From Streptomyces plumbidurans (lineage in GTDB: Bacteria > Actinomycetota > Actinomycetes > Streptomycetales > Streptomycetaceae), in NCBI RefSeq assembly GCF_019857225.1, contig NZ_JAFJSY010000009.1, positions 1-64,000 on the forward strand: DNA of 64,000 nucleotides. Direction: 5' to 3'. A model generated the notes under the pieces. The model worked only from the letters and a program-made list of their open reading frames with translations. It searched no databases and was not told the origin of the DNA. Both the position numbers and the translations under genes were made by a program. Below are positions 1 to 8,483 of this stretch, piece by piece. Positions within the stretch are counted from its first letter, which is position 1; each line of letters starts with the position of its first letter.

Positions 1-984
1 CGGGACCACGGGGTCGTGCGAGGGCGGGGGCGGCACGGGCGCGCGCCCGCCGCCGCTGCGGCCGCTCTGGCCGGGCTTCACCGACGGGCGGCCGTTGCGC
101 CGCCCCTCGATCAGGCTCACCGCGCGCTCGGGCAGCCAGGCCGAGGCCGTACCGCTGTCGTCGGAGCCGGAGCCGAACAGATGCGGGGCGAGCTGGGCCT
201 GGAGGTCGGCCGGGTTGGGGCGGGCGGTGGCCTCCATCTGCATGCAGGACTCGATCAGGGGCCGCAGCTCGTCTGGCAGGCCCTCCAGGTCCGGGCCCTC
301 CCTGAGCAGCATGAAGACCGTCTCGACCGGGTTGGCGCCATGGAAGGGCGGGTGTCCGGTGGCGGCGAAGACGAGCATCGAGCCGAGCGAGAAGACGTCG
401 CTCGCGCCGGTCACGCTGCGCGAGTCCTTGGCCTGCTCCGGGGACATGTAGGCGGGCGTGCCCACCGCCACGTTCGTCATCGTCAGACGCGTGTTCGAGA
501 CGCCGGAGGCGATGCCGAAGTCGATGACCCGGGGGCCGTCCTCGACGACCAGGACGTTCGACGGCTTGAGGTCGCGGTGGACCAGGCCGGCGCCGTGGAT
601 CGACTGCAGCGCCTCGGCCACACCGGCCGCCAGCCAGCGCACCGCCTGGGCCGGCAGCGGCCCGCACTCGTTCACTATCTCCTCGAGGGAGGGCGCGGGT
701 ACGTACGCGGTGGCCAGCCACGGCACGGCGGCGCGGGCGTCGGCGTCGACCACGGCCGCCGTGTAGAAACCGGAGACCGCGCGTGCGGCCTCGACCTCAC
801 GCGAGAAGCGGACGCGGAACAGCTGGTCCTCGGCGAGCTCCGTCCGGACCGTCTTGATCGCCACGCGCCGGCCGGACGCCGAGCGCGCGAGATAGACCAG
901 CCCCATGCCGCCGGCACCGAGCCGTCCCAGCACCTCGAACGGACCGATACGCCGCGGATCGTGCTGCGTCAGCTGATCCACCAC
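1..984 (-). CDS. Ser/Thr protein kinase, N-terminal part (runs off the left edge)
   Basis: This is a Hanks-type kinase read on the minus strand; only its first 328 codons are in the window. The GTG start at 984 follows a GGGGAGG ribosome site. Visible motifs are the glycine loop GRLGAGGMG (about residues 20-28), the ATP-anchoring lysine in VAIK (Lys44), the catalytic loop HRDLKPSN (Asp138) and DFG (Asp155), then GTPAYMSPE. The kinase domain ends near residue 265 and is followed by a Pro/Gly/Ser-rich linker. In Streptomyces such proteins often continue into a membrane segment or PQQ/WD-like beta-propeller (AfsK type), but that part lies outside the window. All key catalytic residues are present. 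The substrate is unknown. Confidence 0.93.
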   Translation of the reverse strand, partial: MVDQLTQHDPRRIGPFEVLGRLGAGGMGLVYLARSASGRRVAIKTVRTELAEDQLFRVRFSREVEAARAVSGFYTAAVVDADARAAVPWLATAYVPAPSLEEIVNECGPLPAQAVRWLAAGVAEALQSIHGAGLVHRDLKPSNVLVVEDGPRVIDFGIASGVSNTRLTMTNVAVGTPAYMSPEQAKDSRSVTGASDVFSLGSMLVFAATGHPPFHGANPVETVFMLLREGPDLEGLPDELRPLIESCMQMEATARPNPADLQAQLAPHLFGSGSDDSGTASAWLPERAVSLIEGRRNGRPSVKPGQSGRSGGGRAPVPPPPSHDPVVP

Positions 985-1133
985 TTGCCTGCCACCTCCC
1001 CGTCCGGGCCGCGCCGCCCACCTTTGCACGCGACCCCGTGCAGCGTCTCACCACCGCACCGCCCTGGCGGCACGCACCCCGATTCTTCCTGTCCCGGCCC
1101 CTGGTTGCGAACCCGGGGTCGAGTCGGGATGCC

Positions 1134-1901
1134 TCACCGCAAAACGGTACGTTTCACCGCTCGGTCTGTTTCAAGCGGTCGCTCCAGTACCGCGAACGAC
1201 GCCCCCTGATTGTCGGTGACGACAGCCACCCTTCCGTACGACGTCTCGAATGGTGGCGCCTGGATCCGGCCGCCGAGACGGCTCACCGTACCGAGTGCCA
1301 CCTCGCAGTCCTCCACCGCGAAGTGGACCAGGAAGTGCGGCGGCATCTCGGCCGGGAAGACGTCCGAGACGGGCGCCCGGCCGAAGTCCGGCCTGGCGTC
1401 CGGCCCGAACAGGGCCTCGTGGAACAGCTCGCCGTAGAAGACGTTGGCGGCCTCGGTGTCGCGGGCGTACAGCTCGACCCAGGCGAAGGTGCCGGTCTCG
1501 TGCCGTCTGCCGAAGCCGGGGTGTCCGTCGGGCTCCCAGAGGGCGAAGACGGCGCCCTCGGTGTCGGTCACCAGCGCGGTGGTGCCCAGGTCCGCCACCG
1601 GGACGGGCGCCGTCACGACCTGTCCGCCCTCGGCGTGGATCCGGTCGGCCAGCGCCTCGGCGTCCGGGGTCGCGAAGTACACGGTCCACACCGTGGGCAG
1701 CCGCCCGTCCGTCTTGCGCGCCAGGCCCGCCACGGCCTCGCCCTCCCGGCAGGCCCATACGCCGCCCGTCTCCGGCCGGTCCTGGAAGGTCCACCCGAAG
1801 AGCTCACCGTAGAACCGCTTGCCCGCCTCCACGTCGGCGAGCTGCGCGTCCACCCAGCAGGGGACGCCCTCTCCGTACGCGGATGCCCTGTTTTCGGCCA
1901 T
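1134..1901 (-). CDS. VOC (glyoxalase/bleomycin-resistance fold) protein, two domains
   Basis: A 255-residue cytosolic protein made of two vicinal-oxygen-chelate modules, about residues 8-125 and 135-245. Each begins with the typical pattern of an aromatic residue then YGELF (FYGELFGWTF and FYGELFHEALF). The family is annotated as VOC or CFP-30B-like, and a single chain folds into the two-module barrel. The presence of metal ligands cannot be judged with confidence, and the substrate is unknown. It stands alone: a kinase lies downstream on the same strand and a TetR gene is divergent. The ATG at 1901 is the first start in a long frame. Confidence 0.85.
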   Translation of the reverse strand: MAENRASAYGEGVPCWVDAQLADVEAGKRFYGELFGWTFQDRPETGGVWACREGEAVAGLARKTDGRLPTVWTVYFATPDAEALADRIHAEGGQVVTAPVPVADLGTTALVTDTEGAVFALWEPDGHPGFGRRHETGTFAWVELYARDTEAANVFYGELFHEALFGPDARPDFGRAPVSDVFPAEMPPHFLVHFAVEDCEVALGTVSRLGGRIQAPPFETSYGRVAVVTDNQGASFAVLERPLETDRAVKRTVLR

Positions 1902-2023
1902 GGCGCCAAACTAACGGCGTCTCACGCGGTCCGCAGACCTGGCGCACCCGCCTCCACCGGCTCATGCACCCCATTTGCAGTCGGCCGAATCGCGCTCCGA
2001 TCACCCCTCGGTAAGCTGACGAC

Positions 2024-2671
2024 ATGACAGGACAAGTGCGTACCGTCGACGGCCGCGTGGCCGGCCGGCGTGGGCAGGCGACCCGGCAGAAGCTGCTCGA
2101 CTGCCTCAGCGAGATGCTCAGCTCCTCCCCTTACCGGGACGTCAAAGTCATCGATGTCGCCCGGAAAGCGGGAACTTCGCCCGCCACCTTCTACCAGTAC
2201 TTCCCGGACGTCGAGGGCGCCGTCCTGGAGATCGCCGAGCAAATGGCCACCGAGGGCGCCGGGTTGACCGAGCTGCTCGAGGGCCGGTCCTGGGTCGGCA
2301 AGGCCGGCTGGCAGACCGCGCAGGAACTCGTGGACGGGTTCCTGGAGTTCTGGCGAAAGAACGACGCGATCCTGCGCGTGGTCGACCTCGGTGCGGCCGA
2401 GGGCGACAAGCGGTTCTACAAGATCCGCATGAAGATCCTGAACTCCGTGAACAACTCCCTCGCGGATTCGGTCGCCGAACTGCAGTCCAAGGGCCGCGTC
2501 GACAAGGACGTGAACCCGGCGGCGGTGGCCGGTTCCCTGGTCGCGATGCTCGCGGCCGTCGCCTCGCACCAGAAGGGCTTCCAGTCCTGGGGCGTCAAGC
2601 AGGCCGAACTCAAGCCCAACCTGGCGCTGTTGGTCCACCTCGGCGTGACGGGCAAGAAGCCCACGAAGTAG
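2024..2671 (+). CDS. TetR-family transcriptional regulator
   Basis: A 215-residue regulator. The N-terminal HTH covers about residues 18-65 (RQKLLDCLSEM, then VIDVARKAGTSPATFYQYF, the recognition-helix region). A ligand-binding TetR C-domain follows. There is little ribosome site before the ATG, and a CTGACG half-site sits at 2015-2020, within 10 bp of the start. It is the nearest regulator to the cluster of acyl-CoA catabolism genes whose promoters carry CTGACG-N3-CGTCAG, so it is a candidate for the protein that binds them. That link is inference. It converges with an acyl-CoA dehydrogenase gene across a shared terminator. Confidence 0.9.
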   Translation: MTGQVRTVDGRVAGRRGQATRQKLLDCLSEMLSSSPYRDVKVIDVARKAGTSPATFYQYFPDVEGAVLEIAEQMATEGAGLTELLEGRSWVGKAGWQTAQELVDGFLEFWRKNDAILRVVDLGAAEGDKRFYKIRMKILNSVNNSLADSVAELQSKGRVDKDVNPAAVAGSLVAMLAAVASHQKGFQSWGVKQAELKPNLALLVHLGVTGKKPTK

Positions 2672-2715
2672 CAGGCCTCCCACTTACCGGTATCCAGGCC
2701 CCCAAGTCCTGTCTG

Positions 2716-2757
2716 ACAGGCGGTGATTCACGGACTTTCCCGTGGATCACCGCCTGT
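2716..2757. terminator. Bidirectional hairpin terminator between tetR and acyl-CoA dehydrogenase
   Basis: An 18-bp inverted repeat (left arm 2716-2733, right arm 2740-2757, one G-U pair, 6-nt loop) lies between two convergent genes. It is symmetric enough to stop transcription from both sides. Confidence 0.8.
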
Positions 2758-2778
2758 TCTGCACCACGCCCACGCCGG

Positions 2779-3963
2779 TCACACCGTCACCTCCCGGCCC
2801 TCGAAGAGCCGTGCCGCGTCCGCAGCGTGCGCGCGCAGCCGGTGCACGGGGCCGAAAAGGAGGTCGTCGCCCGCGGCCCGCTTGAAGTAGAGGTGGGCCT
2901 CGTGTTCCCAGGTGAACCCGATGCCGCCGTGCAACTGGATCCCCTCGGCGGCCGCGGTCCGCAGCGCCTCCAGCGCCTGCGCGAGGGCGAGGGCGCCCAC
3001 TCGCTCGCCGTGGGCGGCGGCCCAGGCGGCGTAGTAGGCGGCCGAGCGGGCCGCCTGCACCCGTACGTACACGTCGGCCAGCCGGTGCTTGACCGCCTGG
3101 AAGGACCCGATCGCCCGCCCGAACTGCTCGCGCTGCAGCACGTACTCCACGGTCCGCTCCAGCGTGCGGTCGGCCGCTCCTACGGCCTCGCAGGCGAGGA
3201 CGGCGGCGGCCGTGTCCCCGGTCCGGGCGAGCGCCCCGAGCACCTCGGCGCCGTCCTCGCCCAGCAACTCGGCCCGCACATCCCGCAGTTGTACTCGCGC
3301 CTGAGGACGGGTGGCGTCCAGCGCGGTCTGCCGTGTCCGTACGACCCCGTCCGCGTCGCCGGGAACGAGGAAGAGCAGGGTCCGCGAGCGGGCGTAGCCC
3401 CCGGTGTGCGCGGCGACCAGCAGCAGGCCGGCGCTGTGCCCGTCGAGCACCTGCTCGGCCTGTCCGTACAGCCGCCACCCCTCCCCCGCGCGCCGGGCCT
3501 GCACGCCCCCGGCGCGTCCGCCGCCCGCCCACTCCCCGCCGTTGTCGCCGGTCAGGGCGAGGGCGGTGGCGAGCGCGGTGCCGGGGACCGCGAGCGTGGC
3601 GGTGAGGGTGCCGTTGGCGATGCGGGGCAGCAGATCGGCCCGCTGGGCTGCGGTGCCGAGGGCGCGGACCAGCGGGGTGGCGAGGGCGGCGGTGGCGAGG
3701 AAGGGGGAGGGTGCGAGCGCGCGGCCCGTCTCCTCGGCGGCCAGGGCGAGTTCGGTCACCGAGCAGCCGGCGCCGCCGTACTCCTCCGGAAGCGCGAGTC
3801 CGGGCAGGCCGAGCCGGTCGGCGAGGGCGGTCCACAGCGCCGGGTCGTGTCCGGCGGGGGTGTCGAGGGCGGCGCGCAGCTCCTCGGGCCCGCAGCGTTT
3901 GTGCAGCAGTTCGCGCAGGGTGCGGCGGATCTCCTCCTGCTCCGCGGTGAAGCCGGCGTCCAT
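2779..3963 (-). CDS. Acyl-CoA dehydrogenase (FadE type)
   Basis: A 394-residue flavoprotein that would oxidise an acyl-CoA to the 2-enoyl-CoA. The N-domain carries LALPEEYGGAG and the C-domain ends with the family signature LHGGIGFTWEHEAHLYFKRA (about residues 345-364). The central beta-domain looks divergent and lacks a clear WITNA-type FAD segment. This recalls the heteromeric actinobacterial FadEs, in which FAD contacts are shared between two different chains. It is divergent from a thiolase-fold gene, and a perfect CTGACG-type palindrome sits between the two starts, so the pair is probably co-regulated. The substrate is unknown; steroid or other branched acyl-CoAs fit the neighbourhood. 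Confidence 0.9.
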   Translation of the reverse strand: MDAGFTAEQEEIRRTLRELLHKRCGPEELRAALDTPAGHDPALWTALADRLGLPGLALPEEYGGAGCSVTELALAAEETGRALAPSPFLATAALATPLVRALGTAAQRADLLPRIANGTLTATLAVPGTALATALALTGDNGGEWAGGGRAGGVQARRAGEGWRLYGQAEQVLDGHSAGLLLVAAHTGGYARSRTLLFLVPGDADGVVRTRQTALDATRPQARVQLRDVRAELLGEDGAEVLGALARTGDTAAAVLACEAVGAADRTLERTVEYVLQREQFGRAIGSFQAVKHRLADVYVRVQAARSAAYYAAWAAAHGERVGALALAQALEALRTAAAEGIQLHGGIGFTWEHEAHLYFKRAAGDDLLFGPVHRLRAHAADAARLFEGREVTV

Positions 3964-3989
3964 GGCCCTCCCCCTCTTCCCTACGGATC

Positions 3990-4002
3990 TGACGGTCCGT
4001 CA
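3990..4002. promoter_or_regulatory. Palindromic operator, site 1
   Basis: TGACG-GTC-CGTCA is a perfect palindrome lying between the divergent acyl-CoA dehydrogenase (start 3963) and thiolase-fold gene (start 4048). It is one of seven copies of the same CTGACG-N3-CGTCAG design in this window and is a likely TetR-type repressor site. Confidence 0.7.
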
Positions 4003-4047
4003 TATTAGGAGGGCCGAAGCGATATGCACAGGGGCAGGAGGCCGCTC

Positions 4048-5217
4048 ATGAGTCGCGGGAGCCGGAAAGTCGCCGTGGTCGGAGTCGCCCTGTCGGAGTG
4101 CGGACGGGTGGACGGGGCGACGCCGTACGCCCTGCACGCCCAGGCCGCCCGCCGTGCGCTGGCCGACGCGGGGCTCGGCCGCGAGGTGGTCGACGGCTTC
4201 GCCTCCGCCGGGCTCGGCACGCTGGCGCCCGTCGAGGTGGCCGAGTATCTGGGCCTGCGGCCCACCTGGGTCGACTCCACCTCCGTCGGTGGCTCCACCT
4301 GGGAGGTCATGGCAGCGCACGCGGCGGACGCGATAGCGGCCGGGCACGCGAACGCCGTGCTCCTGGTGTACGGCTCCACGGCCCGCGCCGACATCAAGGC
4401 GGGCCGGCGCACCGGGAACCTGTCCTTCGGCACCCGCGGCCCGCTGCAGTTCGAGGTGCCGTACGGCCACACGCTGATCGCCAAGTACGCCATGGCCGCC
4501 CGCCGCCACATGATCGAACACGGCACGACCATCGAGCAGTTGGCGCAGGTGGCGGTGCAGGCGCGGGCGAACGCGGCCCTCAACCCCGACGCGATGTTCC
4601 GCGACCCGGTCACGGTCGACGACGTCCTGTCCGGGCCGATGATCGCGGACCCCTTCACCAAGCTGCACTGCTGCATCCGCTCCGACGGCGGTGCGGCGGT
4701 GCTGCTCGCGGCCGAGGAGTTCGTACGGGACTGCCGTACCGCCCCCGTCTGGGTGCTCGGCACCGGCGAGCACGTCTCGCACGCCGCCATGTCGGAGTGG
4801 GAGGACTTCACGGTCTCCCCGGCGGCGGTGAGCGGACGGCTGGCGTTCGAGCGGGCGGGCGTACGCCCCGAGGAGATGGACTTCGCGCAGATCTACGACG
4901 CCTTCACCTATATGACCCTGGTGACCCTGGAGGACCTGGGGTTCTGCGCGAAGGGCGAGGGCGGGGCGTTCGTGGAGAAGGGGCGGCTCAGGGTCGAGGG
5001 CGGCGAGCTGCCGGTGAACACGGACGGGGGCGGCCTGTCCGCCCAGCACCCCGGGATGCGGGGACTGTTCCTGCTGGTGGAGGCGGTACGGCAGCTGCGC
5101 GGGGAGGCGGGGGCGCGTCAAGTGCGCGCGGCCGACAGTGAGTTGCCGCGGCTGGGCGTGGCGTCCGGCACGGGCGGTTGGTTCTGCTCCTCGGGGACGG
5201 TGGTGCTGGGGCGGTGA
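4048..5217 (+). CDS. Thiolase-fold protein lacking the nucleophilic Cys (Ltp2-like aldolase candidate)
   Basis: 389 residues. I prefer the ATG at 4048, which has AGGAGG six bases upstream, over the in-frame ATG at 4024. The protein aligns by eye with SCP-x/lipid-transfer thiolases. The position of the catalytic Cys (NNNCATGST in true thiolases) reads DSTSVGGST here, with Ser79 in place of Cys. The C-terminal GGGLSAQHPGMRG motif is kept. Loss of this Cys is known in Ltp2-type enzymes, which with a DUF35 partner perform a retro-aldol cleavage of steroid side chains instead of thiolysis. A DUF35-type Zn-ribbon/OB protein is encoded at 8476-8871 under the same kind of operator. A non-catalytic thiolase is the alternative. 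Confidence 0.85.
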   Translation: MSRGSRKVAVVGVALSECGRVDGATPYALHAQAARRALADAGLGREVVDGFASAGLGTLAPVEVAEYLGLRPTWVDSTSVGGSTWEVMAAHAADAIAAGHANAVLLVYGSTARADIKAGRRTGNLSFGTRGPLQFEVPYGHTLIAKYAMAARRHMIEHGTTIEQLAQVAVQARANAALNPDAMFRDPVTVDDVLSGPMIADPFTKLHCCIRSDGGAAVLLAAEEFVRDCRTAPVWVLGTGEHVSHAAMSEWEDFTVSPAAVSGRLAFERAGVRPEEMDFAQIYDAFTYMTLVTLEDLGFCAKGEGGAFVEKGRLRVEGGELPVNTDGGGLSAQHPGMRGLFLLVEAVRQLRGEAGARQVRAADSELPRLGVASGTGGWFCSSGTVVLGR

Positions 5218-5278
5218 GGCGCCGCGCTGCGGTCATCCGGTGCTGTGCTCTGCGATCCTCCGGTGATGTGCTCTGCGG

Positions 5279-6610
5279 TCAGCCGGTGACGTCGACGGCC
5301 GCCTCGTCGTTGCCCGGGTCGGGATCATGGCGCCCCGACCTGTCGTCCGGGGCGGGCGAACCGGAGGGGCCGGACCCCTGGCCCTCCAGGCGCACACTGC
5401 CGGTGGCGGGTTCCCCGAGCCGCAGGGTGAACTCGAAGGTGCGTGCCTTGCCCGGTTCCAGGCCCTCGACGTCGCAGGTGTACGTGGAGCCGTCGTTGTC
5501 GCAGTAGGGCTCGTACTCGTCCTCGTCGATCTCCGTCATGGGCTCCTTGAGGACGTCGGTGCCGGGCGGCGGGGTGAAGACGAGCCGGGTGGAGTAGCCG
5601 GGGTTGCCGGGGCCGTTGTTGCGGACGGTGAGGCGGACCTTGCGGGTGTCGCCGGGGTCGCCGCGCAGGTCGGCGCCGGAGACCGCGTAGTCGGCGCCGG
5701 TGGCGAGCAGGACGTCGACGTGGTCGCCCGCCTTGGTGAACCTGCCGTGGGGCGTGCGCACGGCCTCGGCGCGCAGGACGGGCCCGTCGCCGTGCGCGCC
5801 GCCCTCGGAGACGGTCTGGTTCGGACCCGGTCCCGCCTTGAGCGGCCAGACCATGCGCCCGAAGGAGCCGTACATCGTCGTCCGGGAGGCGCGCAGGCGC
5901 AGCGCGGGCCGGACGGTGACGCTCTTTCCCGGCGCGATCCGCACGCCGGGGAAACTGCACACCGCCTGGCTGCCGTGCTGCAGATCCGGATACCGGCAGT
6001 TGGCGTAGCGCTGCACGAACTGAAGATCTCCGGCGTTGACGACGAGCGCCAGCCCGCGCACGGGCACGTCGCCGGCGTTGCGGACGACCGTCGGATACGT
6101 CACTTCGGCGCCGGGGTGAACTCCCTGGCCGGGCGCGGGTGTCAGCAGCTCCAGCACCGGCTCGCCGACGACCACCCGGGTGCGCGCGGTGAGCTTCCCG
6201 CCGTCCGTCATGGCGTACGTCAGGCGCAGGTACCCGCTGTCACCGGGCCTGCTGCCCTTCGCCGCGAGCGGGGCGAACGCGTCCGTGGTGAGGCCGAGAA
6301 GGCTCGCGGCCGGGCCCTCGCAGACGACATGGGTGGCGCTGCCCCGGCAGTTCGTACTGTCGTCGCGCAGCCGCACGGCGCCCTCCGAGCCCGCCTCGAC
6401 GTCCACGGTCAGCCGCCGGGCGCGCGGCGTGTAGGGGCCGGGGCCGTCGACACGCAGGGGGAAGACCTTCTTGCCGCCGTTCGCCGGAACGTAGAAGATC
6501 TCAGGCGCGGAGAGGGAGTACGCCTTCTCGTCGCCGGTGCACGCGGTGAGGGCAGCGAGCAGCAGCGCTCCGGCGAGGGCCACGCGCGTGACATGCCGTC
6601 GGCGCCGCAC
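5279..6610 (-). CDS. Secreted lipoprotein with repeated Ig-like/DUF11-type modules
   Basis: About 443 residues from the GTG at 6610. A longer frame reaches 6757, but that would run through the divergent gene's promoter and start. The N-terminus is a basic stretch, then a hydrophobic segment ending in the lipobox LTAC, so it should be an anchored lipoprotein. The exported part has at least two beta-sandwich-like repeats, with phrases such as VRNAGDVPVRGLALVV and VRNNGPGNPGYSTRLVF typical of DUF11/CARDB-like conserved repeats, and paired cysteines (CRYPDLQHGSQAVC, CDNDGSTYTC). It ends in an acidic tail. The function is unknown; a cell-envelope role is likely. Confidence 0.75.
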   Translation of the reverse strand: MRRRRHVTRVALAGALLLAALTACTGDEKAYSLSAPEIFYVPANGGKKVFPLRVDGPGPYTPRARRLTVDVEAGSEGAVRLRDDSTNCRGSATHVVCEGPAASLLGLTTDAFAPLAAKGSRPGDSGYLRLTYAMTDGGKLTARTRVVVGEPVLELLTPAPGQGVHPGAEVTYPTVVRNAGDVPVRGLALVVNAGDLQFVQRYANCRYPDLQHGSQAVCSFPGVRIAPGKSVTVRPALRLRASRTTMYGSFGRMVWPLKAGPGPNQTVSEGGAHGDGPVLRAEAVRTPHGRFTKAGDHVDVLLATGADYAVSGADLRGDPGDTRKVRLTVRNNGPGNPGYSTRLVFTPPPGTDVLKEPMTEIDEDEYEPYCDNDGSTYTCDVEGLEPGKARTFEFTLRLGEPATGSVRLEGQGSGPSGSPAPDDRSGRHDPDPGNDEAAVDVTG

Positions 6611-6699
6611 CAGTTGCCCCCCGCCTCTCCGTCGACGTATCCAGGTGATCCGGGGGTCAACGTACTGCGAACACACCTTCGGCGTATGGAGGAACCGAC

Positions 6700-7125
6700 A
6701 TGGCCCTGAACCGCGAAGAACGCGCGGCGTTTCTCGCCGAGCCGCACATCGCCGCACTGGCGGTGGCCGCGGAGGAGGGACGCGCGCCGCTCACCGTGCC
6801 GATCTGGTACCAGTACGAGTCCGACGGCACCGTGTGGATCCTGACGGGCAAGAACTCCCGCAAGAACGTGCTGATCGGCGCGGCGGGCCGGTTCTCCCTC
6901 ATGGTGGAGCGGCTCGAACCCACCATTCGCTACGTGTCCGTGGAGGGCCCGGTGACCGGGACCGAGCCCGCCACGATCGAGCAGCTGCGGGAGATCTCGG
7001 CGCGCTACCTCCCGGCCGACAAGGTCGACGGCTATGTGGACTTCGCCTGGAAGAACCACGGCGAGCAGGTCGTGGTGCGGATGCGGCCCGAGCGGTGGCT
7101 GTCGTCCGACCTCGGCACGGTCTGA
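6700..7125 (+). CDS. Pyridoxamine-5'-phosphate-oxidase-fold flavin/F420 protein
   Basis: A 141-residue split beta-barrel protein. The N-terminal PHIAALAVAAEEGRAPLTVPIWYQY and the later RFSLMVERLEPTIRYVSVEGPV pattern are typical of PPOX-class proteins binding FMN or F420. GGAGG precedes the ATG. The gene for a second split-barrel flavoprotein starts 26 bp downstream on the same strand, so the two are probably co-transcribed. The substrate is unknown; it may be an F420-dependent reductase. Confidence 0.85.
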   Translation: MALNREERAAFLAEPHIAALAVAAEEGRAPLTVPIWYQYESDGTVWILTGKNSRKNVLIGAAGRFSLMVERLEPTIRYVSVEGPVTGTEPATIEQLREISARYLPADKVDGYVDFAWKNHGEQVVVRMRPERWLSSDLGTV

Positions 7126-7151
7126 GCCGCGGCACACGGGACAATCGGGGC

Positions 7152-7817
7152 ATGGGAACGGATCTGCACGAGCTGCTGAGGTCACTGCGGGTGTGGGACC
7201 CGGAGGTGACGGCGTTGCCGCCGTTCGACCCGGCGACCGCCCCCGCCGAACCTCTCGACCTCTTCACCACCTGGTTCGCCGAGGCGGTGGCGGCCGGGCA
7301 GAGCGAGCCGCACACCATGTCGCTGGCGACGTCGGACGAGGCGGGGCTGCCGGACGTGCGGATCGTGATGCTGCACGGCGCGGACGCGGACGGCTGGTCG
7401 TTCGCCACCCATGCCAACAGCCGCAAGGGCGAGCAGCTGGCGGCCCGCCCGTATGCCGCGCTCGCCTTCTACTGGCCGGTGCTGGGCCGCCAGGTCCGGG
7501 TGCGCGGCCCGGTCGCCGCCGCGCCGGCGGAGGAGTCCCAGGGCGATCTGCACGCCCGCTCCACCGGCGCGCTGGCCGCCGCGCTGACCGGCCGCCAGAG
7601 CCAAGTCCTCGGCTCGGTCGAGGAGTTGGAACGGGAGTCCCGGGCGGCCTGGGACCGCGCCCGCGCGGAACCGGACGCCCCGGTGCCGAGCTGGACCCTG
7701 TACCACCTGCGCCCGGACGCCGTGGAGTTCTTCCAGGGCGACGGGAGCCGACGGCACGTACGGCTGAACTACCGGCGTACGGAGGGTGGTTGGACGCGCG
7801 AGCTGCTGTGGCCGTAG
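7152..7817 (+). CDS. Pyridoxine/pyridoxamine 5'-phosphate oxidase family protein (PdxH-like paralogue)
   Basis: 221 residues with the PdxH layout: SLATSDEAGLPDVRIVMLHG (FMN-site strand), FATHANSRKGEQLAARPYAALAFYW, then RQVRVRGPV, and a C-terminal VEFFQGDGSRRHVRLNY similar to the PdxH dimer domain. A canonical pdxH lies at 51775-52443. This copy differs at the usual RxVLLK motif (RIVMLH here), so it may have a different substrate or a minor role in making pyridoxal phosphate. The start at 7152 is chosen from homology; the frame itself stays open much further upstream. Confidence 0.82.
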   Translation: MGTDLHELLRSLRVWDPEVTALPPFDPATAPAEPLDLFTTWFAEAVAAGQSEPHTMSLATSDEAGLPDVRIVMLHGADADGWSFATHANSRKGEQLAARPYAALAFYWPVLGRQVRVRGPVAAAPAEESQGDLHARSTGALAAALTGRQSQVLGSVEELERESRAAWDRARAEPDAPVPSWTLYHLRPDAVEFFQGDGSRRHVRLNYRRTEGGWTRELLWP

Positions 7818-7847
7818 TAACGGGTCAACTCGCCCTGGACGCCTCCG

Positions 7848-8483
7848 CTACGACGGCTCCGGATCCGTGGCCAGGCGGCCGTGCAGGTGGACGTCGCGGA
7901 AGGCGTCGCGACGTCCCGCCTCGAACATCGCGCCGCGCAGGGTGCCTTCGTAGCGGTATCCGCACCGTTCGGCGACGCGGCACGAGGCCTCGTGGCCGAT
8001 GGCGTGGCCGAGTTCCAGGCGGTGCAGGCCCAGTTCGGTCAGGGCCCAGCGGGAAGCCAGGTTCAGGGCGCGAGCGGCGATGCGGCGGCCGCGGGCCTCG
8101 GGCAGCACCCAGTACCCGACGCGGGCGACGCTCAGCACCGGTTCGACGGCCTGCAGGCCGACGCTGCCCAGCACCGCCCCGCTCGTGGCGTCGACGACGC
8201 AGTACGTGACCGAGGTCCCCTCCACGGCCTCCCGCCCCTTCCTGCGCAGGGACTCCCGGGCGCTGTCGAGGTCGGTGACCGGTTTGAGCGGGGTGTTCCA
8301 GCGCTGGAACTCCGGGTCCGTGACCCCGCGCAGCCAGGCCGCGACGTCGGCGTCCGAGTCCGGTTCCCACAGGCGCAGGCGGATGCCGTCGCCGTGCAGT
8401 TCGGGAACGGGGGTGGTGAGGTGCTGTTCGTCGGTGGAGGCCATCGCCCCATTCAAGCCCGTACGTCCGCGCGCGTCACTCAC
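7848..8483 (-). CDS. GNAT-family N-acetyltransferase
   Basis: A RimJ/RimL-like acetyltransferase. It has the conserved acetyl-CoA fold segments GYWVLPEARGRRIAARAL (motif A, Q/RxxGxG/A loop) and LELGHAIGHEASCRVAERCGYRYEG, and would transfer acetyl groups to a protein N-terminus or small amine. The GTG at 8483 overlaps the stop of the upstream OB-fold gene (GTGAGTGA), which favours translational coupling. An internal ATG at 8444 (198 residues) is the alternative. It is the last gene of a minus-strand run doxX - OB-fold - GNAT. Confidence 0.83.
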   Translation of the reverse strand: MSDARGRTGLNGAMASTDEQHLTTPVPELHGDGIRLRLWEPDSDADVAAWLRGVTDPEFQRWNTPLKPVTDLDSARESLRRKGREAVEGTSVTYCVVDATSGAVLGSVGLQAVEPVLSVARVGYWVLPEARGRRIAARALNLASRWALTELGLHRLELGHAIGHEASCRVAERCGYRYEGTLRGAMFEAGRRDAFRDVHLHGRLATDPEPS